A stretch of DNA of 64,000 nucleotides from Paenibacillus glacialis. Its GTDB lineage: Bacteria; Bacillota; Bacilli; Paenibacillales; Paenibacillaceae. Positions 37,491 to 50,528 of this stretch are shown here, piece after piece; positions within the stretch are counted from its first letter, which is position 1, and the number at the start of each line of letters is the position of its first letter. The stretch is from assembly GCF_001637205.1 (NCBI RefSeq), contig NZ_LVJH01000022.1, forward strand, positions 1 through 64,000, read 5' to 3'. The notes below the pieces were generated by a model. The model saw only the letters and a list, made by a program, of their open reading frames with translations. It made no database searches and was not told where the DNA came from. Made by a program: the position numbers and the translations under genes.

Positions 37491-37565
37491 TGGCGCGCCC
37501 GCGAGGAATTGAACCTCGATCTCAGGCTTCGGAGGCCTACGTCATATCCATTTGACCACGGGCGC
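37491..37565 (-). tRNA. tRNA-Arg (CCG)
   Basis: On the minus strand the acceptor GCGCCCG pairs with CGGGCGC and the anticodon loop CTCCGAA gives CCG for CGG codons. The discriminator is G and CCA is encoded. It stands alone between clpP and cggR. Confidence 0.95.
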
Positions 37566-37713
37566 AAAATCAATAGCAAAAATTATTATATGATATCTAC
37601 GTCAGAATAGCAAGAATTATCGATGTGTACTATCTTAAGCAGGATCGAAAATCGAGTGTGGCTTCCTAAATGTATAAGAAAATAGGGTGTTGTAAAATAT
37701 ACTCAAGGAACAC

Positions 37714-37742
37714 TTGCAACAGGAGCGAATATTGAGTAGAAT
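37714..37742 (+). promoter_or_regulatory. cggR operon promoter
   Basis: TTGCAA and TAGAAT are separated by 17 bases, about 70 bases before cggR. The CggR-like site starts just behind the -10, which fits repression by a roadblock as in Bacillus. Confidence 0.65.
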
Positions 37743-37747
37743 AGTAG

Positions 37748-37785
37748 TGGGACTTAAAAAGTTATCCCGGGACATTTTAGGGCCA
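37748..37785. promoter_or_regulatory. Candidate CggR operator
   Basis: Two direct repeats, GTGGGACTT (37747-37755) and CCGGGACAT (37767-37775), lie about 20 bp apart downstream of the promoter. Bacillus CggR binds two CGGGAC-type direct repeats with similar spacing at its own operon. The first half site is weaker (GTGGGAC). Confidence 0.6.
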
Positions 37786-37811
37786 TTGAGAAAGTAGCAG
37801 GAGTGGAGAGC

Positions 37812-38861
37812 ATGCGGAATTTATTAGAAATACAAAAGCAGCTTCTGCCTGATCTCATGGAAATACTCAAGACAAGGTATAGCATTCTTCAGCGGATCAT
37901 GTTGTTTGATATGATCGGTCGCAGAACACTTGCTGTATCGCTTCATATGACGGAACGCGTGTTGCGTGCCGAGACGGATCTTTTGAAGTCACAGGGATTG
38001 ATTGAGATTGAGAGCAAAGGTATGAGAATCAGTGAAGCGGGCAAGAAATTGCTTGAATCGCTTGAACCCCTTGCTAAGAATCTATTCGGTCTCGCTGATT
38101 TAGAAGAGAAAATTCGTCAAGCATATGGATTGCGGAAGGTAGTAATTGTGCCTGGTGATTCGGAAGTATCGTCGTTCTCTAAAAGAGAATTGGGGCGTGC
38201 AGGAGCGAAAGCACTGCTAAGCGTCATGGGTAATGAAGATATAATCGCTGTTACAGGAGGTTCTACACTTGCTGCAGTTGCTGAGCAATTGACTCAACCG
38301 TCATCTGCTCACGTTAAACGGACCTGGTTCGTACCCGCCCGTGGAGGGTTGGGAGAGAGCTTGGAGTTCCAAGCGAATACCGTAGCTTCTACGATGGCTA
38401 AGAGTGTAGGTGCCCAATATCGATTATTACATTTACCTGATTTACTGAGCGAAGATGCGTATCAATCACTTGTCCAAGATGTTAACATTCAGGAAATTGT
38501 GCAGATTATCAGACAGTCACGAATCATTGTGCACGGTATTGGTGATGCCATGGAAATGACACGTCGCAGAAAGCTGGATTCAGCTATTGTTGAAGCGATA
38601 AGAGCAGATGGTGCTATCGCAGAGTCCTTTGGTTATTATTTCAATGATGAAGGTGCTATGGTTCACAAGATGATGATTTTAGGTCTTCGGCTGGAGGATA
38701 TCATGAAGACTGAAATTGTGATCGGGATTGCAGGCGGTAAGAGTAAAGCCAGAGCAATACACGCCGTTCTCAAGTTCGGTCAGGAAGATATACTCGTTAC
38801 AGATGAGGCTGCCGCCCTGGAAATTGAGAGAGAGATGGAAGAAAAGGCTCTCACAACTTAG
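37812..38861 (+). CDS. cggR: Central glycolytic genes regulator
   Basis: CggR is a SorC-family repressor of the gap operon that lets go of DNA when it binds fructose 1,6-bisphosphate. The 349-residue protein has an N-terminal winged helix (about 20-80) and a sugar-phosphate isomerase-like effector domain (VTGGSTLAAVAEQL, FVPARGGLGES, GIAGGKSKARAI). I chose ATG at 37812 behind CAGGAG; GTG at 37803 is the alternative. It is the first gene of the glycolytic operon. Confidence 0.94.
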   Translation: MRNLLEIQKQLLPDLMEILKTRYSILQRIMLFDMIGRRTLAVSLHMTERVLRAETDLLKSQGLIEIESKGMRISEAGKKLLESLEPLAKNLFGLADLEEKIRQAYGLRKVVIVPGDSEVSSFSKRELGRAGAKALLSVMGNEDIIAVTGGSTLAAVAEQLTQPSSAHVKRTWFVPARGGLGESLEFQANTVASTMAKSVGAQYRLLHLPDLLSEDAYQSLVQDVNIQEIVQIIRQSRIIVHGIGDAMEMTRRRKLDSAIVEAIRADGAIAESFGYYFNDEGAMVHKMMILGLRLEDIMKTEIVIGIAGGKSKARAIHAVLKFGQEDILVTDEAAALEIEREMEEKALTT

Positions 38862-38959
38862 AAGAGTAATATTATTTATCGATTTATTATGTTGTTGTCA
38901 CGACAGGCTTAATAACCCGTCTTGAATAAATAAAAACGAATTCTGGGAGGAACTATTAA

Positions 38960-39970
38960 ATGACTATTAAAGTTGGTATTAATGGATTTGGACGTATTGG
39001 TCGCCTTGCATTTCGCCGTATTCAAGCTGTGGAAGGTATCGAAGTAGTTGCTATTAATGACTTGACAGACGCTAAAATGTTAGCTCATCTTTTAAAATAT
39101 GATACAACACAAGGTCGCTTTGACGGTGACGTTGAAGTACATGACGGATTCTTCAAAGTAAATGGTAAAGAAGTTAAAGTTCTAGCTAACCGTAACCCTG
39201 AAGAATTGCCTTGGGGAGAGCTTGGCGTAGAAATCGTTCTTGAATGTACTGGATTCTTCGTATCTCAAGAAGCAGCTGAGAAGCATTTGAAAGGCGGAGC
39301 TAAAAAAGTCGTTATCTCTGCTCCAGCTACTGGCGATGTTAAGACTATCGTGTATAACGTTAACCATGACATTCTTGATGGAACTGAAACAGTTATTTCT
39401 GGTGCTTCTTGCACAACGAACTGTCTTGCTCCAATGGCTAAAACATTGCAAGATCAATTCGGAATTGTTTCTGGTTTGATGACTACAATTCATGCTTACA
39501 CTGGCGACCAAAACACTTTGGATGCTCCACACAACAAAGGTGACTTCCGTCGTGCTCGTGCAGCAGCTGAAAACATCATCCCTAACACTACTGGTGCTGC
39601 TAAAGCAATCGGCCTAGTTATTCCTGAACTTAAAGGTAAATTGGATGGTGCAGCTCAACGTGTTCCAGTTGCAACTGGTTCATTGACTGAATTGATCACT
39701 GTTCTTGATAAGAAAGTAACTGTTGATGAAGTTAACGCAGCTATGAAAGCAGCTTCTGATTCCGAAACTTATGGTTACACAGAAGACGAAATCGTTTCTT
39801 CCGACATTAAAGGTATCACTTTCGGTTCCTTGTTTGATGCAACTCAAACAAAAGTAATGACTGTTGGCGACCAACAATTGGTTAAGACTGTAGCTTGGTA
39901 TGACAATGAAATGTCCTACACAGCACAACTTGTTCGTACGTTGGAGCACTTCGCTAAATTGGCTAAGTAA
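38960..39970 (+). CDS. gap: Glyceraldehyde-3-phosphate dehydrogenase, glycolytic
   Basis: The 336-residue enzyme has NAD-binding [10 protein letters not shown], the catalytic cysteine in [11 protein letters not shown] (about 152-154) and the conserved WYDNE near the end. Being in the CggR operon it is the glycolytic GapA type. Its codon use is very biased, as expected for a highly expressed gene. The ribosome site GGGAGGAA precedes the ATG. Confidence 0.97.
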   Translation: MTIKVGINGFGRIGRLAFRRIQAVEGIEVVAINDLTDAKMLAHLLKYDTTQGRFDGDVEVHDGFFKVNGKEVKVLANRNPEELPWGELGVEIVLECTGFFVSQEAAEKHLKGGAKKVVISAPATGDVKTIVYNVNHDILDGTETVISGASCTTNCLAPMAKTLQDQFGIVSGLMTTIHAYTGDQNTLDAPHNKGDFRRARAAAENIIPNTTGAAKAIGLVIPELKGKLDGAAQRVPVATGSLTELITVLDKKVTVDEVNAAMKAASDSETYGYTEDEIVSSDIKGITFGSLFDATQTKVMTVGDQQLVKTVAWYDNEMSYTAQLVRTLEHFAKLAK

Positions 39971-39994
39971 TATAGACTCAAGCATGGCAAATTT

Positions 39995-40031
39995 AAAGAG
40001 CGGAAACGGGTATTATTGTTTCCGCTCTTTC
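39995..40031 (+). terminator. Terminator-like hairpin between gap and pgk
   Basis: A perfect 13-bp stem (AAAGAGCGGAAAC and its complement) is followed by CTTTCT. It could end part of the cggR-gap transcripts or protect the gap mRNA 3' end. Confidence 0.7.
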
Positions 40032-40182
40032 TACAATAGTAAGAAAGTATCCCGAATTTAAGATACTTGGTTTGCAGAACGGTTATGATCCTTCATGGGT
40101 CTTAGGCCGAAGGTGTTTTGAAATGTAATGATTCCTTGGATTCCAATCGATAAAAATATAATGGGTGTGGGGGAACGTGGAG

Positions 40183-42221
<2,039 letters not shown>

Positions 42222-42222
42222 G

Positions 42223-43767
42223 ATGCCAGCACCAAGACCGGTAGCCTTAATCATTATGGATGGTTTCGGGCTACGTAATACGCAAGAAGGAAACGCTGTG
42301 GCACAAGCCAAGAAACCTAATTATGATCGGTTGATGAGCCAATATCCTAATTCAACACTCATTGCCTGTGGCGAAGAGGTTGGATTGCCCGTAGGACAGA
42401 TGGGTAACTCAGAGGTGGGTCATCTTAATATTGGTGCAGGCCGTATCGTCTATCAGGACTTGACCCGCATTTCCAAATCCATTCGTGATGGTGAGTTCTA
42501 TGAGAATCCGACATTGGTTGAAGCAGTACGCAGTGCAAAGAATAACAATAAGAAATTCCATATCTACGGCCTCTTGTCGGATGGCGGTGTGCACAGCCAC
42601 ATAGAACACGTATTTGCGATGTTGGATTTGGCGAAGAAGGAAGGCCTTGATGAAGTATATATTCATGCCTTTCTAGACGGTCGTGACGTTTCTCCTGACT
42701 CAGGTAAGCATTTCGTTGAACAATTGAATGCTAAGATTGAGGAAGTTGGGATTGGTACGATCGCAACGGTACAAGGTCGCTATTATGCTATGGACCGTGA
42801 CAAGCGTTGGGAACGTGTTGAGAAATCATACCGTGCCATCGTGTATGGAGATGGACCAAAGTATACTGATCCTCTTCAAGCCGTGACGGAGTCATACACG
42901 AAGTCGGTCTTTGATGAATTTGTAGAACCTACAGTGATTGTCGATGAGCAAGGGAACCCTGTGGGTACGGTTGAGAGTGGAGATTCTGTTGTATTCTTGA
43001 ACTTCCGTCCAGACCGTGCCATTCAATTGTCTCAAGTATTCACGAATAAGGACTTCCGCGGTTTCGATCGTGGAGATAAATTCCCAGAGAACTTACACTT
43101 TGTATGTCTGACGATGTTTAGTGAAACGGTTGAGGGTTATGTTGCGTATGAACCGAAGAACCTGGATAATACACTCGGGGAAGTATTGGTACAGAACAAC
43201 AAGAAACAACTACGTATTGCCGAGACAGAGAAATACCCGCACGTAACCTTCTTCTTCAGTGGTGGACGTGATGTGGAACTGCCAGGCGAGACTCGTATTC
43301 TCATAAATTCACCAAAAGTAGCAACATATGATTTGCAACCAGAGATGAGTGCATATGAAGTGGCTGATGCTTGTGTGAAAGAGATCGAGGCGGAGAATCA
43401 CGATACCATCATTCTTAACTTTGCTAATCCTGACATGGTTGGACACTCAGGTATGCTTGAGCCGACAATCAAGGCAGTTGAAGTAACAGATGAATGTATG
43501 GGTAAAGTTGTAGATGCTGTCATTGCCAAAGGCGGGGTAGCGATTATTATCGCCGACCACGGTAACGCTGACATGGTATTTGATGAGCAAGGTCGACCAT
43601 TCACTGCGCATACAACGAATCCTGTGCCGTTCATTCTAACAGCATCCGATGTTGTGTTACGTGACGGAGGTATTTTGGCAGATGTTGCACCTACGATTCT
43701 AGATCTAATGCACTTGCCACAACCTGCTGAAATGACTGGATTATCCATGATTGCTAGTCGTAAATAA
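42223..43767 (+). CDS. gpmI: 2,3-bisphosphoglycerate-independent phosphoglycerate mutase
   Basis: The 514-residue manganese enzyme belongs to the alkaline-phosphatase superfamily. Metal ligands appear in IIMDGFG (Asp13), the phosphoserine in [14 protein letters not shown] (Ser63) and [11 protein letters not shown] near the C-terminus. Its activity in Bacilli depends on pH and manganese, which matters in sporulation. The start is ATG behind GAGGGGGCG. Confidence 0.97.
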   Translation: MPAPRPVALIIMDGFGLRNTQEGNAVAQAKKPNYDRLMSQYPNSTLIACGEEVGLPVGQMGNSEVGHLNIGAGRIVYQDLTRISKSIRDGEFYENPTLVEAVRSAKNNNKKFHIYGLLSDGGVHSHIEHVFAMLDLAKKEGLDEVYIHAFLDGRDVSPDSGKHFVEQLNAKIEEVGIGTIATVQGRYYAMDRDKRWERVEKSYRAIVYGDGPKYTDPLQAVTESYTKSVFDEFVEPTVIVDEQGNPVGTVESGDSVVFLNFRPDRAIQLSQVFTNKDFRGFDRGDKFPENLHFVCLTMFSETVEGYVAYEPKNLDNTLGEVLVQNNKKQLRIAETEKYPHVTFFFSGGRDVELPGETRILINSPKVATYDLQPEMSAYEVADACVKEIEAENHDTIILNFANPDMVGHSGMLEPTIKAVEVTDECMGKVVDAVIAKGGVAIIIADHGNADMVFDEQGRPFTAHTTNPVPFILTASDVVLRDGGILADVAPTILDLMHLPQPAEMTGLSMIASRK

Positions 43768-43775
43768 AGAAGTGA

Positions 43776-45104
<1,329 letters not shown>

Positions 45105-45117
45105 TTTAACATAAATA

Positions 45118-45156
45118 AAAAAGTCAGTTCGGGTGTACACCGACTGGCTTTTTTTG
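45118..45156 (+). terminator. Intrinsic terminator of the glycolytic operon
   Basis: AAGTCAGTTCGGGTG pairs with the GTACACCGACTGGCTT side, with G-U pairs, and is followed by seven T residues. Confidence 0.88.
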
Positions 45157-45236
45157 TGCTGCTAGAATCTTTATTTTGTCATGCTCCTGATATATCGGCT
45201 TATGTATAGATTTGATCCGGTTTCCAACAGACAATC

Positions 45237-45266
45237 TTGTCAAATATAGGTTGGATGTGCTACAAT
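45237..45266 (+). promoter_or_regulatory. Candidate secG promoter
   Basis: TTGTCA and TACAAT are separated by 18 bases, about 85 bases before secG and behind the eno terminator. Confidence 0.5.
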
Positions 45267-45349
45267 AAGAATGCTGTTTTCCGTAAATAATGAACAATTT
45301 TCATCTTGGAATCCAAGAGAATGTTCGACACGTTTAGGAGGTGGAATGA

Positions 45350-45580
45350 ATGGAACTCTTTTTACAAGTATTGCTCGTCATTTTCTCCATTGGTTTGATC
45401 ACGGTGGTTCTTTTACAAAAAGGGAAAAGTGCAGGTCTTTCCGGCGCCATCTCCGGCGGTGCTGAACATCTTTTTGGTAAAAGTAAAGCTCGCGGTATGG
45501 ACTTAGTCCTTCAACGTGTAACGGTTGCTTTGGCTGCAGGATTCTTTATCCTTGCTATCGCAGTGGCTGTTGTTAGCTAA
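45350..45580 (+). CDS. secG: Protein translocase subunit SecG
   Basis: The 76-residue protein has two membrane helices (about 3-20 and 55-75) joined by a loop with [17 protein letters not shown], which is the SecG hallmark. SecG assists the SecYE channel. The ribosome site AGGAGGTGG precedes the ATG. As in Bacillus it is the first gene of the secG-rnr-smpB-ssrA region, here without the esterase gene found between secG and rnr there. Confidence 0.94.
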   Translation: MELFLQVLLVIFSIGLITVVLLQKGKSAGLSGAISGGAEHLFGKSKARGMDLVLQRVTVALAAGFFILAIAVAVVS

Positions 45581-45593
45581 TGAAAATTTCTTG

Positions 45594-45637
45594 AAACCTT
45601 CGCTCTTACATATCCTATGTGGAGTGAAGGTTTTTTT
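45594..45637 (+). terminator. Intrinsic terminator after secG
   Basis: The stem AAACCTTCGCTC/GAGTGAAGGTTT, with an inner ACATA/TATGT pairing, is followed by seven T residues. Confidence 0.88.
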
Positions 45638-45853
45638 GTTAATAAAAATAACATTTCGTAGGTTATCTTGTCCTCACTATTTCTATATATCTCCTTGAAA
45701 GGGATGTATCGGATTGAAATCGTGTATACTAGGGTAAGGGTATAGTAAAGAAATAATTGGTAAACAAATAAATAATAAAGAAATAATATGAAGCAAAGGA
45801 TACATAAGAGCTTGCAGTTCACAAATAGCAAGTTATCTGAGGTGATGATAAAG

Positions 45854-48739
45854 ATGATAACAGAACAAGAGATACTTGATTTCATGCGGGAAACCGCCTA
45901 TAAACCGATGACGTACCAGGAGCTAGAACAGCATTTTAGTATTGATAAAGCTCAGGACTTTAAAGAATTCGTGAAGTTACTGAATGCCATTGAGCAGGAT
46001 GGCAAAATTATTCTAACTCGCACCAATCGTTATGGCGTACCAGAGCGAATGGATCTTATACGTGGTCGTGTACAAGCGCATGCCAAAGGTTTTGGATTCC
46101 TTATTCCTGATGATCGGGAACATCCAGACGTGTACATCAATGCCAATGACCTAAAGAGTGCTATGAATGGTGATATGGTCCTTGTCAAAGTGACCTCTAA
46201 GAGCGCTGCGGGAGGTAAGCTAGAAGGCGAAGTTATCCGTGTTGTGAAACGGGCCGTTACGCAAATCGTGGGTGTATTTCAGAATAACGAAGCTTATGGC
46301 TTCGTATTGCCGGATGACAAGCGGATTAACCGCGATATTTTTATACCTAAGAATGCATTTAATGGTGCTGTTGATGGTGAGAAGGTCGTTGTACGTATCG
46401 TGAATTATCCCGAAGGTCGCTCTGCTGCAGAAGGTGAAGTAGCAGAAGTCCTTGGTCACAAGGATGATCCGGGTGTAGATATTATCTCTATTATTCGGAA
46501 GCACCAATTGCCGGAGGGATTCCCTGAAGAAGTCACTGCGGAAGCGGAACAAGCACCAGATTCCATTACGGATGAAGAGATTGTTCAGCAGGGTCGACGT
46601 GATCTACGCAACAAGATCATTGTGACGATTGATGGAGAAGATGCGAAGGATCTTGATGATGCCGTTAATGTGGAACTTCTACCGAATGGTCATTATCTTC
46701 TCGGCGTACATATTGCCGATGTTGGTTACTATGTACAAGAAGGTTCTGAGTTAGATAAGGAAGCCTACAATCGTGGATGTAGTGTGTATCTGGTAGATCG
46801 GGTTATTCCAATGTTACCACACCGTCTTTCTAATGGGATCTGTAGTCTTAATCCACAGGTGGACAGGCTAACTTTGTCATGCGAAATGGAATTCGACGAG
46901 AATATGAAAGTGGTTAATCACGATGTGTTTACGAGTGTGATCAGAACCAAGGAGCGTATGACGTATACGAATGTACGCAAAATTCTAGAGGATGAAGATC
47001 CTGAAGTGATGGAGCGTTACAGTGATTTGGTGGACAATTTCCGTCAGATGAAAGATTTGGCTTTGAAGCTTCGTGGTAATCGGATGCGCCGTGGTGCGGT
47101 GGATTTCGACTTTCCAGAGTCCAAAGTTGTTATAGATGAGAATGGCAAGCCGATCGATATTGTCAAAAGAGAGCGTTCCATTGCGGAACAAATGATTGAA
47201 GAATTCATGCTTGCGGCTAATGAGACTGTAGCGGAGCATTTCCATTGGCTGAAGGTTCCGTTCATTTACCGTATCCATGAGAATCCAGATCCGGAGAGAT
47301 TGCAGACCTTCTTGGCTTTCGCTGAGAACTTTGGGTATCATGTCAAAGGTCGTGGGAACTCCATTCATCCAAGAGCGCTCCAAGGGTTGCTTGAAGATAT
47401 CGAAGGAACCAAAGAACAAAAGGTTATCAGTACGATGATGCTTCGATCCATGAAGCAAGCGAAGTATGATGCGGGCACGTCGGGCCATTTCGGGCTAGCG
47501 GCTGAGTATTATTCACACTTCACGTCACCAATTCGTCGTTATCCTGACCTTGCGATACACCGTGTCATTCGTGAAGTGATCGAGAACAAGGGTGTATTGA
47601 CGGAGAAACGCCATGAATACCTAGCTTCCCGTATGCCAGATGTAGCTCAACAATCTTCTGAACGTGAGCGTGTTGCTGTAGAGGCAGAACGAGATACGGA
47701 TCAGCTAAAGAAAGCTGAGTATATGTTGGATAAGGTCGGAGAAGAATTCGATGGTATGATCAGCAGTGTGACCAACTTCGGTATGTTCATTGAGCTAGAG
47801 AATTCGGTCGAAGGTCTCATTCGGTTGAGCGCATTGACAGACGATTATTATCATTTCGACGAGAAAGTCATGTCGTTAATCGGTGAGCGTACTTCTAAAG
47901 TGTTCCGTATTGGTGATGATTTGAAGATTCGTGTAGCCCGTGTAAACATGGACGATCATACGATTGATTTTGAATTATTAGATATGAAGCCGCGTGCTGA
48001 TGGTGATCGTGGTGGTCGTCCTCAAGGGTCAAGTGGTGGATTTGGTAGAGGCCCGGGACGCGGAGGTAAGAGCGGCGGCGGAGCTCGTGGCGGTAAGGAA
48101 GCTTTCGGCAAGGAAGCCGGAGGTAAAATGGGTTCAAAGAGCGGAGGCGCAAAGGCGTCTCGTGCACATGGCGGAGGTAAGAAGAAAGCGATGAATACGG
48201 GGAATAATACAATGGTTAACGGTGTGTCTACAGATGCAGGAAGTAAGCCATCTGAAGGCAGTAACAATAGAGGTAAGGGTAAATCAGGCGGTTTCAAGAA
48301 CCGCAAAGGAAACAAGGATGTTGTTTTTAAACCTGTAGCTGACAATGTGGGTGTTATTGGTGAAGGGGTAAAAGCTGCAAAACCAAGTGATACTAAGAAA
48401 CCAGCTAGTCGTGGTGACGCACCGAGACGTGATGGAAGTGGCGGTAACAAGGATAAGGGAGCGGGGCGTAAGCGTGATCGTGGAGCGGGTGCTCCGGCAG
48501 GCCGATATGATGCTTTGCAGACTACACGAGGACCTGGATTTGCCTTCGGATCTGGTAAGGGAGGTTACGGAGAAGCGTCGACTATCGAACCTACACGTAA
48601 CGACAGCCAGTCTTCCAACGGTAACGCTCGTAAATCTTCTGGTCGCGGTGGAATCTTTCTAGGTGGAGATGCAACACCGGGTAGCAACGCTGGTGGTAAT
48701 GACACTCGTAAACGTCCGGCTAGAGAAGATAATAATTAA
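45854..48739 (+). CDS. rnr: Ribonuclease R with a long basic C-terminal tail
   Basis: RNase R is a 3'-5' exoribonuclease that digests structured RNA and works with tmRNA and SmpB on damaged messages. Domains in order are an N-terminal helix-turn-helix-like part (1-60), cold-shock domains (about 65-215), the RNB core with catalytic DGEDAKDLDDAVNVE (about 255-270), and an S1 domain (about 625-705). Residues from about 713 to 961 form a Gly/Lys/Arg/Ser-rich low-complexity tail, far longer than in Bacillus subtilis (779 residues in all). I chose ATG at 45854 behind GAGGTGATG; the frame is open up to 45788. Confidence 0.94.
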   Translation: MITEQEILDFMRETAYKPMTYQELEQHFSIDKAQDFKEFVKLLNAIEQDGKIILTRTNRYGVPERMDLIRGRVQAHAKGFGFLIPDDREHPDVYINANDLKSAMNGDMVLVKVTSKSAAGGKLEGEVIRVVKRAVTQIVGVFQNNEAYGFVLPDDKRINRDIFIPKNAFNGAVDGEKVVVRIVNYPEGRSAAEGEVAEVLGHKDDPGVDIISIIRKHQLPEGFPEEVTAEAEQAPDSITDEEIVQQGRRDLRNKIIVTIDGEDAKDLDDAVNVELLPNGHYLLGVHIADVGYYVQEGSELDKEAYNRGCSVYLVDRVIPMLPHRLSNGICSLNPQVDRLTLSCEMEFDENMKVVNHDVFTSVIRTKERMTYTNVRKILEDEDPEVMERYSDLVDNFRQMKDLALKLRGNRMRRGAVDFDFPESKVVIDENGKPIDIVKRERSIAEQMIEEFMLAANETVAEHFHWLKVPFIYRIHENPDPERLQTFLAFAENFGYHVKGRGNSIHPRALQGLLEDIEGTKEQKVISTMMLRSMKQAKYDAGTSGHFGLAAEYYSHFTSPIRRYPDLAIHRVIREVIENKGVLTEKRHEYLASRMPDVAQQSSERERVAVEAERDTDQLKKAEYMLDKVGEEFDGMISSVTNFGMFIELENSVEGLIRLSALTDDYYHFDEKVMSLIGERTSKVFRIGDDLKIRVARVNMDDHTIDFELLDMKPRADGDRGGRPQGSSGGFGRGPGRGGKSGGGARGGKEAFGKEAGGKMGSKSGGAKASRAHGGGKKKAMNTGNNTMVNGVSTDAGSKPSEGSNNRGKGKSGGFKNRKGNKDVVFKPVADNVGVIGEGVKAAKPSDTKKPASRGDAPRRDGSGGNKDKGAGRKRDRGAGAPAGRYDALQTTRGPGFAFGSGKGGYGEASTIEPTRNDSQSSNGNARKSSGRGGIFLGGDATPGSNAGGNDTRKRPAREDNN

Positions 48740-48830
48740 GAGGACTGAAACTTCAAGTGAATCGTAATAGGCTGCCTTTAGAAACTTAGATGGCTTGTCT
48801 CTTCTTGATTTTGAAGGGTGCAGTTGATAC

Positions 48831-48891
48831 AATGGATTTCTGGTGCATTCCTTGTTTTCTTGAGGATATGAACACCAGAATCCATTTTTTA
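48831..48891 (+). terminator. Intrinsic terminator between rnr and smpB
   Basis: The stem AATGGATTTCTGGTG/CACCAGAATCCATT with a 27-base loop is followed by six T residues. Confidence 0.85.
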
Positions 48892-48913
48892 TAATGATTT
48901 AAGGGGTGAAGAC

Positions 48914-49396
48914 ATGGGTAAGAATAATAGTGACGGGAAAGTCTTGGCCCAGAACAAGAAAGCTTCCCATGATTATTTCATAGAAGAAACGTATGAAGCT
49001 GGAATGGTCTTAACGGGAACAGAGATTAAGTCGCTACGGAATGGTAGATCGAACATTGGTGATGCATTTGCAACGATTCGTAATGGTGAGATCAACATTC
49101 ACAATATGCACATCAGCCCTTTTGAACAAGGGAATCGTAGTAATCCAATCGATCCAACGAGAACGCGTAAGTTGCTCATGCATAAGGCGCAAATCAAGAA
49201 ATTGGTTGGGCTGTTGAAGCAAGAGGGTTACACAGTCGTTCCTCTTAAGATTTATATTAAGAATGGCTATGCGAAGCTGCTTATTGGTCTTGGTCGAGGT
49301 AAGAAACAGTACGACAAACGTGATACAGCTGCTAAGCGCGATGCTCAGCGTGATATCCAACGTGCACTTCGTGAGAAACAGAAGATTGCTCGGTAA
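48914..49396 (+). CDS. smpB: SsrA-binding protein
   Basis: SmpB binds tmRNA and takes it to stalled ribosomes. The 160-residue protein has [20 protein letters not shown] near the start, the RNA-binding [12 protein letters not shown], and a basic C-terminal tail that enters the ribosome mRNA channel. The ribosome site AAGGGGTGAA precedes the ATG. ssrA follows 230 bases later. Confidence 0.97.
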   Translation: MGKNNSDGKVLAQNKKASHDYFIEETYEAGMVLTGTEIKSLRNGRSNIGDAFATIRNGEINIHNMHISPFEQGNRSNPIDPTRTRKLLMHKAQIKKLVGLLKQEGYTVVPLKIYIKNGYAKLLIGLGRGKKQYDKRDTAAKRDAQRDIQRALREKQKIAR

Positions 49397-49625
49397 AAGG
49401 ATACTGATATGCCTTAAGTAGTTAGCAACTGGCAATGATAGCCTACATTTCCTTGAACAAAGTATCATAGTGTAGTGGAAATGTGATATACTAAGTTATA
49501 CGAGATCACAAGATCTTGTTGAATGATTACCTTCTAGTGGTCCTTTTTCATGGAGGAAAAGGATACTGAATAGAACATCATGTCTTGGTTACTCAAGATT
49601 CTATCCTAGAAGCCCTTTATATTAA

Positions 49626-49987
49626 GGGGGCGTTTATGGATTCGACGGGGATAGTTTGAGCATGGGTAGCGGGTAGTGGGGACGCGTCCGCTTTATCAAC
49701 GCTAAAGCCTATTAAATGGCAAAACACAAAACAACTACGCATTAGCAGCTTAATAACCTGTTAGCGTGCTCCTACCTAGCATCGTCCATGTGACTAGACT
49801 AGGGGCTAACAAATAGTGGAATACGCTGTCTCATCTCCGCCTGCGGTGAGCTGAAGAAGATAATCAGGCTGACCCAACGTATAGCCGGTTACGGGGCGAT
49901 ACTCGGGTGACATCAAAACTGTGACTACACCCGTAGAAGCGTATGTGTCGATATTTTCGGACAGGGGTTCGACTCCCCTCGCCTCCA
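49626..49987 (+). ncRNA. ssrA: Transfer-messenger RNA
   Basis: The tRNA-like ends GGGGGCG (49626-49632) and CGCCTCC (49980-49986) pair, and the T-arm GGGGTTCGACTCCCC is intact. The tag frame starts at GGC 49718 and reads GKTQNNYALAA followed by two stops (49751-49756); with the alanine of the charged tmRNA the tag is AGKTQNNYALAA. The discriminator A is followed by TTT, so CCA is not encoded. The gene appears functional although it borders a multi-part genomic island. Confidence 0.96.
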
Positions 49988-49993
49988 TTTGAA

Positions 49994-50019
49994 AGACCCG
50001 CTCACTGAGCGGGTTTTTT
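49994..50019 (+). terminator. Terminator behind ssrA
   Basis: The stem ACCCGCTCA/TGAGCGGGT is followed by six T residues, seven bases behind the tmRNA end. Similar hairpins follow nearly every other copy of the tmRNA 3' end in this window. Confidence 0.92.
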
Positions 50020-50029
50020 CTCATTTATG

Positions 50030-50120
50030 GAGTAAATTGTAGACCAAATGTAGACATGAAATTATTGAGGATCTATTGTTTAGTCTATCCTGTAGACATG
50101 ATGTCTACAGGATAGACAGA
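50030..50120. repeat. GTAGAC direct repeats and a 35-bp perfect palindrome (island arm A)
   Basis: TTGTAGAC (50038-50045) and TGTAGACA (50049-50056) are direct repeats, followed by a perfect palindrome of two 17-base arms around one base (50083-50117, core CCTGTAGACATG). A related arrangement stands at 58036-58111. Repeated short motifs beside an attachment site are the form of integrase arm-type and accessory-protein sites, but this is inference. Confidence 0.6.
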
Positions 50121-50528
50121 GGAATTAATATGCTAAAGTTAGCTAACATCGGACAAAACGGTATGTAATAGGGCTTTTGGGGACATGCTAAATTAAGGTA
50201 GCACAAGGGGGATGCTTGTTCGATTCCCCTCCACCAAACCATGAAAAAAGACACCTCAGAGGTGTCTTTTTCATTTTAAGCTAGGATCGAATTAATAAGT
50301 AGTCTTGATTGACGTTATATTTCATTCATGTGTGCTATGGATATTTATGTTCAATATTGTTGTGTAATGAGAATAGTTTGAAAGTTGATTAGTGAGGTGA
50401 CATCTCAGATGAAGACGTAGCCTTCCAATGACTAAATTTCCTCTTTTCTATTACAATCGGTAATAGCGTTATCCGTAGCGTTAACCAATAGAGGTTCGAG
50501 ACATGCATCTAAAAAACCGCCCCGCATG
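50120..50528. other. Gene-free segment with a decayed tmRNA 3' end
   Basis: No gene is seen. At 50196-50233 a tmRNA-like end is recognisable (GGGGG, then TTCGATTCCCCTCCACCA), and directly behind it a terminator (50240-50272, GACACCTC/GAGGTGTC, T5) that is almost the same as the one at 61304-61334. The remainder up to the IS element holds nothing I can name. Confidence 0.55.

Noticed and set aside
48022..48450. A 142-codon minus-strand frame, rich in Pro and Leu, opposite the RNase R tail
   Set aside because: It mirrors the Gly/Lys/Arg-rich tail codons and has no features of a real protein.
49806..50024. Minus-strand frame encoding a peptide with MEARGVEPLSENIDT
   Set aside because: It is antisense to the tmRNA 3' end. 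The same peptide appears at 63591-63881 because the tmRNA end is duplicated; it is a well-known type of false gene call.
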